DNA from: Lachnospiraceae bacterium
Lineage (GTDB): Bacteria; Bacillota; Clostridia; Lachnospirales; Lachnospiraceae
Assembly: GCA_910575475.1 (NCBI GenBank)
Contig: CAJTGD010000004.1
Coordinates: 1 to 64,000, forward strand
Direction: 5' to 3'
DNA: 64,000 bases
Shown piece after piece: positions 44,128-53,495 of this stretch. The notes under the pieces are model-generated. The model was not told the origin of the DNA. It saw only the letters and a list, made by a program, of their open reading frames with translations, and searched no databases. The position numbers were made by a program, and so were the translations under genes. The stretch's first letter is position 1; every line of letters starts with the position of its first letter.

Positions 44128-45042
44128 ATGGAGATTGTAGTGCTGCTGCTCAGGCAGAATCTGGTAATGCTTGTATATATGATGATTGGTTATTTCCTGT
44201 ATAAAAAGAAGCTGGTCAGCGCCGGAGGAAGCGCGGATATCGGCAGGATCCTGCTGTATATCGTTATGCCGGCGGCAATCCTGAAATCCTATCTTGCGGA
44301 TTTTTCGCGGGAGCGCTTAGAAGGGCTTTTTGTATCCTTCCTGGCCGCTCTGCTGTCGCTTCTGCTTTCGATTGCCGCGGCCCGGATCGCATTTTCAAAA
44401 GAACAGGGAATCGAACGGTTCGGAGCCGCGTTTTCCAACGCAGGGTTCATCGGGATCCCGCTGGTACAGATGACCCTGGGGGAAGAAGCAGTATTCTATG
44501 TCTCTTCCTATGTTGCGCTGCTGAACATCCTGCAGTGGACATACGGACTGGTCACGATCACGGGCGATCGGTCTTTGATTTCCGTGAAAAGGCTCAGAAC
44601 CAATCCGATCCTCCTCAGCTTTCTGGCAGGCATCGCATTATTCCTTCTTCCGGTATCCCTCCCGGAGACCGCGGAAAATATGGTCGGTACGATCGCAGGC
44701 ATGAACGGCCCGCTGGCCATGATCGTATTGGGAGTCTACCTGGGGCAGGTTCCGCTGCGGTCGTTGTTTTCCGGCCGTGTGGTTTACCGCTGTGCTCTGG
44801 TGCGGCTCATAGTGATCCCGGTTTTGACGATGGCGCTGTTGTTTGTGTTTCCGGAAAAATATCATATGCTGAAGCTGACGATCCTGATCGCCGCATCGGC
44901 TCCGGTGGGCTCCAACGTGTCAATCTTCGCCCAGCTGTACGGGCAGGATTATATGCAGTCCGTGAAAGAGGTGACGCTCAGTACGCTGCTGTGCATCATC
45001 ACACTTCCGCTGATCCTTGGAATTGCGGATTATGTGTTGTGA
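44128..45042 (+). CDS. AEC-family transporter (auxin efflux carrier-like)
   Basis: 304 residues with about ten membrane helices. The first half contains MPAAILKSYLADFS and FSNAGFIGIPLVQMTLG, and the second half repeats the fold with ILIAASAPVGSNVSIFAQLYG; both are hallmarks of the AEC/membrane-transport-protein family. Members export or exchange small organic acids or similar solutes. It converges with a LysR-type regulator, whose gene overlaps its 3' end by 13 bases. That regulator may control it or a gene outside the catabolic operons. Confidence 0.88.
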   Translation: MEIVVLLLRQNLVMLVYMMIGYFLYKKKLVSAGGSADIGRILLYIVMPAAILKSYLADFSRERLEGLFVSFLAALLSLLLSIAAARIAFSKEQGIERFGAAFSNAGFIGIPLVQMTLGEEAVFYVSSYVALLNILQWTYGLVTITGDRSLISVKRLRTNPILLSFLAGIALFLLPVSLPETAENMVGTIAGMNGPLAMIVLGVYLGQVPLRSLFSGRVVYRCALVRLIVIPVLTMALLFVFPEKYHMLKLTILIAASAPVGSNVSIFAQLYGQDYMQSVKEVTLSTLLCIITLPLILGIADYVL

Positions 45043-45944
45043 AGCGGCTGAACGGACGTAACAGGATGCGCTTGTGTATATTCTTTGAAATAGCGGACGA
45101 TCACATCCCGGCAGGTCCGGACCGCAGAGGTTTGGAAACTTTCCGGATTCCAGGACAGCATCAAAAATCGCTCCATGGGCATCCCGGAGACCGCTTTGAG
45201 AGACATGGAAGGGGTAAGAAAATCATGCCATGTATATTCCGGGATAAACGCGATCCCGGGTCCGAGCGGAAGGAGGTCCCGCATGACAGCCGGCGTATCT
45301 GCGACGGTTGTGACATTTGGCGAAAAATGATAGCGTTCACAGTAATGACGTACAATGGAGGTCAGGTTGGTTCCGGAAACCAGCTCTGAGAAGGATTCAC
45401 CGCAGATCTCGTCCAGAGTCAGGGCAGAACGGTCCGCCAGCCTGTGGTTGGAGGGAAGGACCGCTTTGATGGGTTCCCGCAGAAGAAAGATCCGGCTGTT
45501 ACTGTCTGGCAGGAGGGTGTGCACGGAGGTCAGGGACAATGCCGGGAGCGGGTCATTCGGGGAGGGCGGCTGCTGTGTGATCTGCAGGCGGATGCCCGGA
45601 TCCTTTTCCTGGATCCGCCGGACGATAGCAGGAAGGAGCATGGAGGCGGAGCCTACATAGAGGGAGACCGTCTGATCCTCGCTGGATTTCAGCTCATCCA
45701 GTTCCAGCCGGGCATTGTCAAGGGCAGTAAAGACCTGTTCCACATAACGGAGGAAGATCGTGCCGGCGTGGTTCAGGCAGATTCCTTTTCCCTGGCGGTC
45801 GAACAGAGAACAGCCAAGTTCGGTTTCCAGACGTTTCAGGGTCTGGCTTAAGGAGGGCTGGGCGATGTGCAGCTTCTGCGCTGTTTTTGAAAGCTGCTGT
45901 GTACGGGCGACTTCACGAAAATATTTTAACTGTAGTAAATCCAT
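45030..45944 (-). CDS. LysR-family transcriptional regulator
   Basis: 304 residues. The N-terminal helix-turn-helix is typical (LQLKYFREVARTQQLSKTAQ, then LHIAQPSLSQTLKRLE), followed by a periplasmic-binding-protein-like effector domain. There is no clear strong Shine-Dalgarno. It is convergent with the AEC transporter and divergent from the SGNH hydrolase gene across about 200 bases, so either could be its target. Confidence 0.9.
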   Translation of the reverse strand: MDLLQLKYFREVARTQQLSKTAQKLHIAQPSLSQTLKRLETELGCSLFDRQGKGICLNHAGTIFLRYVEQVFTALDNARLELDELKSSEDQTVSLYVGSASMLLPAIVRRIQEKDPGIRLQITQQPPSPNDPLPALSLTSVHTLLPDSNSRIFLLREPIKAVLPSNHRLADRSALTLDEICGESFSELVSGTNLTSIVRHYCERYHFSPNVTTVADTPAVMRDLLPLGPGIAFIPEYTWHDFLTPSMSLKAVSGMPMERFLMLSWNPESFQTSAVRTCRDVIVRYFKEYTQAHPVTSVQPLHNT

Positions 45945-46150
45945 AGATACCTCACAGATGATTGAAAATGATATATGGCTGCGATACTATTATAGTAAAA
46001 GCGGCAGCGCGCGGCAAGACTTTCTGATACATCCGGTTCACGGAAAAATGGTTATATGTAACGAAAAGCCACATGACGGCACCGTGAGCAGCAGATAGTC
46101 CGCATCTGCGTTCGGAACAGTTATAGATGAAAAAAGAGAGGAGAAGACAA

Positions 46151-46822
46151 ATGGAAACAATGGAAATCATTCAGGGATTCATGAAAAGGGAACAGCAGGA
46201 GAAGATCGAGAAGTACCGTGTTTTGAATGAGACGGTAAAAAAGGGAAAAATTTTGTTTACCGGTTCTTCATTAATGGAACAGTTTCCAATCCATGAGCTG
46301 ATGATGAACGAGGGGTTGGGACTGACCATTTACAACCGCGGAGTCGGAGGCTTTACAACTTCGGATATGCTGGAAAATATGGAGGAACAGATTTTCGGTA
46401 CGGAACCGTCCAAAATTTTTATCAATATCGGAACCAATGACATCAGCGATGCGTCACGGTCATTTGAGGCGGTTTTGGAATCCATGCTGGAGAACTATGA
46501 AAGAATTCTGACGCAGATCAAGGAGCGTCTGCCAGAAACAGAGGTCTATATGATGGCTTATTATCCGGTCAATGAGACGGATAAGGTTCCGGAGACGGAA
46601 TGGGCGGGGGCGATGTTCGTCAACCGCAATAACCGGAACCTCCCGATCGCGAATGAGGCGGTGAAGAAGCTGGCGGAAAAGATGGGATATCATTATATTG
46701 ACGTCAATGCCGGATTGTGCGACGAACGCGGAATGCTCAGGAGAGAATTTACGGTGGAAGGGGTCCATATGTACGCAAATGGATACCAGGTGGTTCTTAA
46801 GAATCTGAAGCCGTATCTATAG
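46151..46822 (+). CDS. SGNH/GDSL-family hydrolase
   Basis: 223 residues. Block I has the nucleophile Ser in FTGSSLMEQF, block III is IGTND, and block V has the His in EGVHMYANGY. Such enzymes are esterases, often acting on acetyl or other acyl groups of carbohydrates. No signal peptide is seen, so it is probably cytoplasmic. The start at ATG 46151 has AGAGGAG upstream. It stands at the left edge of the large catabolic locus and may deacylate its imported substrate. Confidence 0.88.
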   Translation: METMEIIQGFMKREQQEKIEKYRVLNETVKKGKILFTGSSLMEQFPIHELMMNEGLGLTIYNRGVGGFTTSDMLENMEEQIFGTEPSKIFINIGTNDISDASRSFEAVLESMLENYERILTQIKERLPETEVYMMAYYPVNETDKVPETEWAGAMFVNRNNRNLPIANEAVKKLAEKMGYHYIDVNAGLCDERGMLRREFTVEGVHMYANGYQVVLKNLKPYL

Positions 46823-46910
46823 GCAGAAATGCAGCCAAGAAGTCTGCTAAGGCCAAGAAAAAGGAACTGCTCGGTATATTCGGATAAAATGATATTGACT
46901 TTTTGAGAAA

Positions 46911-46962
46911 GGGGATTCGCCTGGTGTGAAGCAGCACCGGGCGAATCCCCTGTTTTCGTTTT
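46911..46962 (+). terminator. Rho-independent terminator after the SGNH hydrolase
   Basis: GGGGATTCGCC (from 46911) pairs with GGCGAATCCCC (to 46950) with extra pairing of GGTG/CACC inside. It is followed by TGTTTTCGTTTT. Confidence 0.85.
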
Positions 46963-47129
46963 ACGCCTGGCTGATGCGGATGGTCAGGAGATATTGCATG
47001 ACCGTCTGCTTCATGGTCTTTTTGAACAGGGTACATAGGCAGGTTTTACGCGGGGAAGTTTATTTACAGGCATATTTGTGATATACTCATGAAAAACATT
47101 GGATGAACACAACCGGGAGGCGCGGCATT

Positions 47130-47972
47130 ATGATTTACGAAAATAGCATGAAGAATGCGGAGTATCCACTTAAATGTGCGGTGATGCGGGGGAATCTTCC
47201 GTTCATGAACCACTGCCATCAGGAACTGGAGATCCTGATGCTGCGGAAGGGGAGACTGCAGGTATTTTATGGGAATGAAGCGTATGAGCTGCGGCAAGGG
47301 GATGTCTGGATCGTTCCGCCTTTTGGCAGCCATGAGATCGGGAATGGAAAGCCGGACTGTGAGAGACTCTCGGTTTTGCTGGATCTGCGGCTGCTGGGAA
47401 GCAGGACGAAGGAGAACCAGGAGGAACTGTGGATCCGCAAAGAGCTGGAAAAGAGGGATATGTTCAGCAGACACTGGGAAGAAGCAGTCCAGGAGAAGGT
47501 GTCGAAGATCGTGGGAAAGCTGTACCAGGAATATAGTGAAAAGGGCTATGCGTGGAAACTGTCGGTGAAGGCTCTGATCAGTGAACTGATATTAGCGGCT
47601 CTGCGGGAGATGCCGGAGAGGGAAATCGGGGCGCGGGAAAAGGATGTGGTTCAGATCAGGCACATCCTGGAATATATCGCTCTGCATTATTACAAGGATA
47701 TTACGCTGCAGTCCTGCGCGGATGAGGTGGGATTTAACAGTACCTATTTATCCAGATATTTCAGCAGCGCAATGGGCATCACATTTCAGGAATATATCAA
47801 ACGACTGCGGATCGACAGGGCAAAGTGGCTGCTGATAACGACGGAAAAGCTTCTGGTGACGGAGGTATGCGTACAGTCCGGATTCCGGGATATCAAAACA
47901 TTTAATAAGCTGTTCAAGAAGGAGTGCGGGATGAGCCCTACGGAATTCCGTAAAAGTATGTTGACGGAATAA
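47130..47972 (+). CDS. AraC-family transcriptional regulator with cupin domain
   Basis: 280 residues. The N-terminal cupin includes NHCHQELEILMLRKGRL and QGDVWIVPPFGSHEIG. The C-terminal double helix-turn-helix comprises TLQSCADEVGFNSTYLSRYF and VTEVCVQSGFRDIKTFNKLF. The start at ATG 47130 has GGGAGG nine bases upstream. It probably senses a sugar and regulates the downstream hydrolase genes. It is separated from them by a promoter-like TATAAT at about 48064. Confidence 0.9.
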   Translation: MIYENSMKNAEYPLKCAVMRGNLPFMNHCHQELEILMLRKGRLQVFYGNEAYELRQGDVWIVPPFGSHEIGNGKPDCERLSVLLDLRLLGSRTKENQEELWIRKELEKRDMFSRHWEEAVQEKVSKIVGKLYQEYSEKGYAWKLSVKALISELILAALREMPEREIGAREKDVVQIRHILEYIALHYYKDITLQSCADEVGFNSTYLSRYFSSAMGITFQEYIKRLRIDRAKWLLITTEKLLVTEVCVQSGFRDIKTFNKLFKKECGMSPTEFRKSMLTE

Positions 47973-48089
47973 AACAGACCGTCTGCGGCCTGCTGCCCGG
48001 AATCGCTACGGATTTTTAATAAAAGAGGTCGTTATAGTGTTAAGGGTCTCCGGGAATTTCAGATATAATGGTATTAAGGAACTGTGAGG

Positions 48090-48113
48090 GATCTGTCCTC
48101 CAAAGGACAGATC
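48090..48113 (+). promoter_or_regulatory. leader hairpin of the alpha/beta-hydrolase gene
   Basis: GATCTGTCCT (48090-48099) and AGGACAGATC (48104-48113) are perfect complements with a four-base loop, 30 bases upstream of the Shine-Dalgarno. No T-run follows, so it is more likely a leader structure or operator than a terminator. Confidence 0.55.
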
Positions 48114-48151
48114 TGCCCGACCGATATGAATATGAAATTTTCAGGAGGCGT

Positions 48152-49579
48152 ATGATGATTCAAAGGATTTATAAAAAAGAGTACAGCGAGGTTTCCCATC
48201 CGTTTCCAACGGCGGTTAGAAAGCCAGGCTTTATGGAAGCGGGATATGTGGAAGAGGAATATTTTTTTGAGGGAACGGCAAATGTATATGAAGAGACAGG
48301 GGAAAAAACCAGAAGAATGATACATGAGAACCTGCCCTACTGCAACCGGTTTCTTGTGAGAAAGCCGGTGCGGGGAGAGCGGTTCAGTGGGAATATCGTG
48401 GTGGAGATCCTCAATGCCACGGCGGGGTTTGATATAGAACGGATGTGGGTAGTCGGAGCGAAAGAACTGATGCGCGGCGGGGATATTTATGTAGGGATCA
48501 CCAGTAAGCCAGATGTGCTTGATAGTCTGAAAAAGGCAGATCCTGCCAGATATGCTCCGATCAGCTGGAAGATTGCTTATGAAAGACCGGAAAATCAATA
48601 CAGCGGGGCGGACAAGGCGGCGCTTCCGCGTAAAGCGGATTGCGAGACCGGCTTATTCTGGGATATGCTTACGGAACTGGCGGGGATCCTGCGGACGGAT
48701 ACGGAGTTCATTCCGGAGGGAAAGAAACGGTATCTCTATCTTGCGGGATGGTCACAATCGGCGGTGTATATGTATACATATCTGAATTATTTTGCGTTTC
48801 CGGCGGCAGGGGTATCGGTATTTGACGGGTATCTGGCAGCAGGAGGGGTGCATTCCTTTGTGGTTCCTTTGAATCAGAATGATTATGGGAAGGAGCAGGA
48901 TGTCAGAAAGAATATGATCACTTATATGCCGGTGCCGTTTATTTCCGTGCAGACGGAGAGTGAGAACGCATATTTTGACGGGATAAAGACAAGGCAGGAG
49001 GACAGTGACAGGGAAGATTTAAAATATCGGGTATATGAGATCGCTGGGGCAACGCATGATACAAAGTTTTCTATGATCGATTATTATGCAGGGGACCCGG
49101 ATATGGAAAAGATTGGGATCGTGCCGGATTTTCCTTCGGTGGATGATCATCCCAATGATTATCCTTATGAATATTGTTTTTATGCAGTGTACCGGATGCT
49201 GTTTTCATGGGTAAGAGAAGGGAAATGTCCGCCGCATGGAGAGCGGATCGAAGTGGACGGGGACGGGCGGAATAAGACGGACGCGCTGGGAAACGCGGTC
49301 GGCGGAATGCGCACCCCGTTCCTGGATGTTCCGGCCGCAGTGTATTATCCGTACTGTGCGGTGAAGAGAGCAAACGGAGAGGTCGTAAAGCATGGCTTGT
49401 TCGGGCATATGGAGCCATTTTCAAAAAGGAAACTGGAAAAGCTGTATGGGAATCTGGAAAATTACAGGAAGCTTGTGGAAGGATCGGCACAAAAGCAGGT
49501 GGAAGCCGGTTTTCTTCTTCCGGAGGATGTGACAGACTGTGTGGAGGAAGCCATTCAAAGAGTAGAAAAGTTAATATAA
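48152..49579 (+). CDS. alpha/beta-hydrolase domain-containing protein (putative carboxylesterase)
   Basis: 475 residues. The nucleophile elbow is LAGWSQSAVYMY, and later Asp/His candidates lie in YEIAGATHDTKFSM, matching the large alpha/beta-hydrolase_10-like family. There is no signal peptide. These proteins are uncharacterised carboxylic ester hydrolases often found in catabolic operons. The translation start is ATG 48152 or 48155, just after CAGGAGG. The gene is followed by the repeated-hairpin leader of the nucleoside-hydrolase-like genes. It may remove acyl groups from the imported glycoside. Confidence 0.8.
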   Translation: MMIQRIYKKEYSEVSHPFPTAVRKPGFMEAGYVEEEYFFEGTANVYEETGEKTRRMIHENLPYCNRFLVRKPVRGERFSGNIVVEILNATAGFDIERMWVVGAKELMRGGDIYVGITSKPDVLDSLKKADPARYAPISWKIAYERPENQYSGADKAALPRKADCETGLFWDMLTELAGILRTDTEFIPEGKKRYLYLAGWSQSAVYMYTYLNYFAFPAAGVSVFDGYLAAGGVHSFVVPLNQNDYGKEQDVRKNMITYMPVPFISVQTESENAYFDGIKTRQEDSDREDLKYRVYEIAGATHDTKFSMIDYYAGDPDMEKIGIVPDFPSVDDHPNDYPYEYCFYAVYRMLFSWVREGKCPPHGERIEVDGDGRNKTDALGNAVGGMRTPFLDVPAAVYYPYCAVKRANGEVVKHGLFGHMEPFSKRKLEKLYGNLENYRKLVEGSAQKQVEAGFLLPEDVTDCVEEAIQRVEKLI

Positions 49580-49582
49580 CTC

Positions 49583-49720
49583 GCACTTAGCACCTAAAAG
49601 ACAGGTGCTAAGTGCTGATAACAAGGAAGTTACACCGCCACTAAGCTCGAAAGGACCTCGCTAAGTGGCCGGGTAACTATAACTCGCACGTAAGCACCTA
49701 AAAAACAGGTGCTAAGTGCT
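49583..49720 (+). repeat. alternating hairpin cluster, first array
   Basis: Three hairpins in a row. Alpha (49583-49615) is GCACTTAGCACCT with its perfect 13-bp complement. Beta (49629-49677) has GTTAC/GTAAC outside and GCCACTAAGC/GCTAAGTGGC inside. A second alpha runs about 49685-49716. The same units, with minor changes, occur at 62164-62383. The array ends AAGTGCTCATAATAGG, just before the Shine-Dalgarno of the next gene. Confidence 0.9.
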
Positions 49721-49739
49721 CATAATAGGGGGGATGAGA

Positions 49740-50672
49740 GTGAGACCGTGGAATTATGAATTTGAAGTGCCGGATGCGAAAAAGATCCGGATGATCGTGC
49801 ATACGGATTGCAAAAACGAAGCGGATGACCAGTTTGCCCTTGCGCATCATGTGATGACACCGGGATTCCTTATGAAAGGAATCGTGGCCGGGCATTTTGA
49901 CAGGGTGCCGCAGAGCTATCCGCAGGGGGAGACCGCCCAGGCAAGTCTGGAGGAAGTGCAAAAGGTCTTAAAGCTGATGGATATAGAGGGGATCTGTCCG
50001 GTGGAAAAAGGGGCAGAGCATCCACTTTCGGATGAAGATACACCGAATCCGTCAAAAGGGGCGGAGCTGATCATCCGGGAAGCAATGCGTGAGGATCCGC
50101 ATCCATTGTATATTGCCTGCCAGGGGACGCTTACGGATCTGGCGGCGGCGATTTTGATGAAACCAGAAATATGCGGCAGGATGACTGCCGTCTGGATCGG
50201 CGGGGGAGCATATCCGAATGGCGGGAAAGAGTTTAATCTTTATCAGGACGCGGCAGCGGCAAATGTAGTGCTCAAGTCGGATATGCCTTTATGGCAGATT
50301 CCGGTTGATGTATATAAACAACTGGGAGTTTCGCTGGCAGAGGTACAACATTATGTAAAGCCTTGCGGAGAAATCGGGGAATATCTTTTCCGGCATATGG
50401 CAGAATATAATCTGAGCCGCCCCACAGGGATCTGGCCCCATGGCGAGGTCTGGGGGCTGGGAGATTCGGCGGCGATCTCTGTGCTGCTGGAAGAACGTGA
50501 GTGTACGGACAGCTACGATAGGATTCCGGCGCCTTGCATAAATCTGGAAGATCTGTCTTATATCACCAATGAAAAGAACAGGGAGATCCGGGTCTACCAT
50601 CAGGTGAACGCAAGACTTACGATACAGGATTTTTATGCCAAGCTGGCGATCAATTACGGGGGGAAGAGATGA
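49740..50672 (+). CDS. nucleoside-hydrolase-like protein, first of a tandem pair
   Basis: 310 residues. An N-terminal acidic calcium-site-like motif, IVHTDCKNEADDQFAL, replaces the classical DTDxxxDD of nucleoside hydrolases, and VWIGGGAYPNGGKEFN resembles the family glycine segment. The GTG start at 49740 is preferred: GGGGGG is seven bases upstream, and MRPWNYEFEVPD then aligns with the start of the next gene; ATG 49734 touches the Shine-Dalgarno. It probably hydrolyses an N- or C-ribosyl or glycosyl bond, but the substrate is unknown. It overlaps the second copy by four bases, and the hairpin array forms its leader. Confidence 0.8.
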   Translation: MRPWNYEFEVPDAKKIRMIVHTDCKNEADDQFALAHHVMTPGFLMKGIVAGHFDRVPQSYPQGETAQASLEEVQKVLKLMDIEGICPVEKGAEHPLSDEDTPNPSKGAELIIREAMREDPHPLYIACQGTLTDLAAAILMKPEICGRMTAVWIGGGAYPNGGKEFNLYQDAAAANVVLKSDMPLWQIPVDVYKQLGVSLAEVQHYVKPCGEIGEYLFRHMAEYNLSRPTGIWPHGEVWGLGDSAAISVLLEERECTDSYDRIPAPCINLEDLSYITNEKNREIRVYHQVNARLTIQDFYAKLAINYGGKR

Positions 50673-51592
50673 GGAAGATTAAGTACAAATTTGAAGTGCC
50701 GGACATGAAAAAGGTTCGGATGATCGTGCATACGGATTGCAAAAACGAAGCGGATGACCAATATGCCCTTGTACATCATCTGCTGACACCCAAATTTATC
50801 ATGAAAGGAATCGTAGCCGGTCATTTTAACCGGACTTCCGGGAAATGGGGAGACGGGTGTACGGCCCGGGCAAGCCTGCTGGAAGTGAAGAAAATCCTGG
50901 AATTGATGGATATGGAAGGAATCTGCCCAGTGGCGAAGGGCGCGGAATATCCGTTGGACAATGAACAGGAGGCGGTCTGGTCACAAGGGGCGCAATTGAT
51001 CATTGACGAGGCCATGCGTGAAGATACACATCCATTATTTGTGGCAGTCCAGGGGGCGCTTACGGATGTGGCCTGTGCTATTTTGCTGAAGCCAGAGATC
51101 TGTGAAAGGATGACTGTGATCTGGATCGGCGGCGGAGCGTATCCCGCGGGGGGATGGGAATTTAATGTATCTCAGGACATTGCGGCGGCAAATGTGGTGA
51201 TGAAATCCCAGGTGCCTTTGTGGCAGATCCCGTCAGATGTGTATGAGCAGATGGAAGTCAGCTATGCGGAGCTGGAGGCAAGGGTACAGCCAAGAGGCGC
51301 TGTCGGAGAGTATCTGTTCCGTCAACTGGTGGAATTTGCGTCCGGCCATCCGGACAATCCATGGCCAAGCGGGGAAAGCTGGTGCCTGGGAGATTCCCCG
51401 TCCGTGTATGTGCTGCTGGAGCGGGAATCGAAGAGCAGCCTGTATCAGGAGATGGCCGCGCCGTGCATCCGGTATGAGAATATGATGTATTCTTATGAAG
51501 TGACAAACAGGAACATACGTGTATTCCGGAAACTAAATGTCAGAATGGCATTGGAAGATTTTTACGCAAAGCTGAAACTGAATTTTTCGTGA
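50669..51592 (+). CDS. nucleoside-hydrolase-like protein, second of a tandem pair
   Basis: 307 residues. It has the same motifs as its neighbour (HTDCKNEADDQYAL, WIGGGAYPAGGWEFN). A stretch of 44 bases covering the motif is identical in the two genes (49788-49831 and 50717-50760), although the rest has drifted. This suggests tandem duplication with strong selection or gene conversion at the active site. ATG 50669 overlaps the previous TGA. The pair may form a heterodimer or act on two related substrates. Confidence 0.8.
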   Translation: MRKIKYKFEVPDMKKVRMIVHTDCKNEADDQYALVHHLLTPKFIMKGIVAGHFNRTSGKWGDGCTARASLLEVKKILELMDMEGICPVAKGAEYPLDNEQEAVWSQGAQLIIDEAMREDTHPLFVAVQGALTDVACAILLKPEICERMTVIWIGGGAYPAGGWEFNVSQDIAAANVVMKSQVPLWQIPSDVYEQMEVSYAELEARVQPRGAVGEYLFRQLVEFASGHPDNPWPSGESWCLGDSPSVYVLLERESKSSLYQEMAAPCIRYENMMYSYEVTNRNIRVFRKLNVRMALEDFYAKLKLNFS

Positions 51593-51685
51593 CGGATCGG
51601 GAACGGTCCGTGCTTTATACCTGCTGCGTATACTTGGTTGAAGCAGACGCGTGGTTGAGGAAACGTTTGGAAAAGGGGTGGCGTG

Positions 51686-53248
51686 ATGGAAATCTTACTG
51701 GTGGATGATGAGGTTTATACGATCCGGATCCTGCAGACGGCCATTGACTGGGAGGGCCATGGAGTGGGGCAGGTATGGTCGGCGCTCGGAGTGGCGAGGG
51801 CGAAGGAGATCGTGAAGGAGCATCCGGTGGATCTGATCATCTGTGATATTGAGATGCCCAAAGAGACCGGACTGGATTTTCTTACATGGATACGGGAGAA
51901 CCGTTATGACACGGAAATGATTCTTCTGACCTGCCATACGGATTTTTCCTATGCAAAACAGGCTCTGGGGCTGGGGGCCTATGACTATTGCGTGAAGCCC
52001 ATTATTGTGGAAGATATTGAGCGGGTCATTGCGGAGGCGCTGGCGCACATACAGGAAAAAAGGAAGATGCGGCAGGCATGGGAAGAAAAGGATTATCTGG
52101 AAAGAAGGCGCAGGATCGTAGACCGGAATTTCTGGAGAAATACACTGGAAGGACGGAACGGGGATTCGCCGGGCGAACTGCTGACGCAGGCAAAGGAAAA
52201 CAATATCAGGCTGGAGCTGGACGATACCTTTTGTATGGCGCTTTTTTCAGCCAAATTTGTGGATCTGGCGGGGGAAACAGAACCAACGGATTATCTGAAG
52301 ATCACCCAGGAATATTTTGACCGGATAGATCCGGAGACAGTCCTGGTAGAGAACGCAAACCGTGATAAATGGACGGTCCTGATGAAGAACAGGGATCCTT
52401 TCGAATTCCGGAAGCTTTGTATGGATTATCTGGTCATGCAGCGTGAAAAGCGGGAACTCCGGCTGATCGGCTGTTATCAGACCGGGCTTTACTGTGAAGA
52501 ACTGGTGCCGGCATACAAGAAGCTGCATGAAACAGAGATGATGATGACATTTTATCAGGAAAATTTGTGGGATGTGTGCCGTGTGGAGCAGGAAAAGCTG
52601 GTGGATGTGGAACTGACAGCCGACATGGAGCAGCTTTTGTACAGCGGAAGGTTTGCGGAATTCGCAGATGATCTGGACAATTATCTGCAGAAAAAGCAAT
52701 GGAAGCACCCTGTTTCCGTGGCGGCACTTTATACTCTGCGCGCTGATATCTGCCAGAGCCTGGATGTGTATCTGAAAGGGCGCGGGATATCGGCCCATTC
52801 GCTGTTTCTGGATGAGGAATTATGCAGGAGAATGAATGAGTCCACAGTGTCTGTGGAGCATATGATGCGTTTTGTACGCTGTCTGGCGCAGGTCGTACCC
52901 TACGAGAACGATGTGACAGACATTACCAATGCGGTAAAAAAGTATATTTTTCAGCATCTGTCTGAAGATATCGTAAGAGACAGTATCGCAGAAGCACTGT
53001 ATATGAATGTAGACTATATCGCGCGGGTATTCAAGCGGGATACGGGAATGTCAATCTCCCAGTATATCAACCGTGAGCGGATCAACCAGGCAAAGCTTCT
53101 GATCGCCACCTCGGATATGCCGGTGGGAGATGTGGCGGAATCTGTAGGATATACGAATTTCTCTTATTTTTCTAAAATATTTAAACAGTTTGAGAACTGC
53201 ACTCCGAGAGAGTATAAGCTGCGTATGAAAGGAACTGCCATGAAGTAA
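51686..53248 (+). CDS. YesN-type response regulator with AraC output domain
   Basis: 520 residues. The receiver has DDE at 7-9 and phosphoacceptor Asp54 in IICDIEMP. A long linker follows, and the C-terminal AraC module comprises VRDSIAEALYMNVDYIARVF and VAESVGYTNFSYFSKIFKQF. The start is ATG 51686 with GGGG upstream. Unlike the other two systems, its likely kinase (56988, minus strand) is not adjacent but lies across the importer genes. It should activate the binding-protein operon at 53496. Confidence 0.9.
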   Translation: MEILLVDDEVYTIRILQTAIDWEGHGVGQVWSALGVARAKEIVKEHPVDLIICDIEMPKETGLDFLTWIRENRYDTEMILLTCHTDFSYAKQALGLGAYDYCVKPIIVEDIERVIAEALAHIQEKRKMRQAWEEKDYLERRRRIVDRNFWRNTLEGRNGDSPGELLTQAKENNIRLELDDTFCMALFSAKFVDLAGETEPTDYLKITQEYFDRIDPETVLVENANRDKWTVLMKNRDPFEFRKLCMDYLVMQREKRELRLIGCYQTGLYCEELVPAYKKLHETEMMMTFYQENLWDVCRVEQEKLVDVELTADMEQLLYSGRFAEFADDLDNYLQKKQWKHPVSVAALYTLRADICQSLDVYLKGRGISAHSLFLDEELCRRMNESTVSVEHMMRFVRCLAQVVPYENDVTDITNAVKKYIFQHLSEDIVRDSIAEALYMNVDYIARVFKRDTGMSISQYINRERINQAKLLIATSDMPVGDVAESVGYTNFSYFSKIFKQFENCTPREYKLRMKGTAMK

Positions 53249-53274
53249 TGTAAAGTTATTTCATGGCAGTTTTT
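53233..53274 (+). terminator. terminator overlapping the response-regulator stop
   Basis: AACTGCCATGAA (53233-53244), which lies in the last codons, pairs with TTCATGGCAGTT (53260-53271), followed by TTT. The gene end therefore doubles as the terminator stem. Confidence 0.85.
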
Positions 53275-53495
53275 AGGAGTCGTTTTTGTGTTAATTTTCA
53301 GGAAAAATGATAATTTAAATGGGAAAGAAATAGATTTTCAGGAGAGAGAGCCCAGGAGTGTATGATATAAGTCCGATTTGTTGCGGTCCGGGTCGCTTTA
53401 GAGAGAGAAAACAGAAAAGAAATCCGGTATAGTAAATGCATCAAAAGAAAACGCCGTGTCAAATACACGGAGGAAAGGAAGGGAGATTTTTTATT

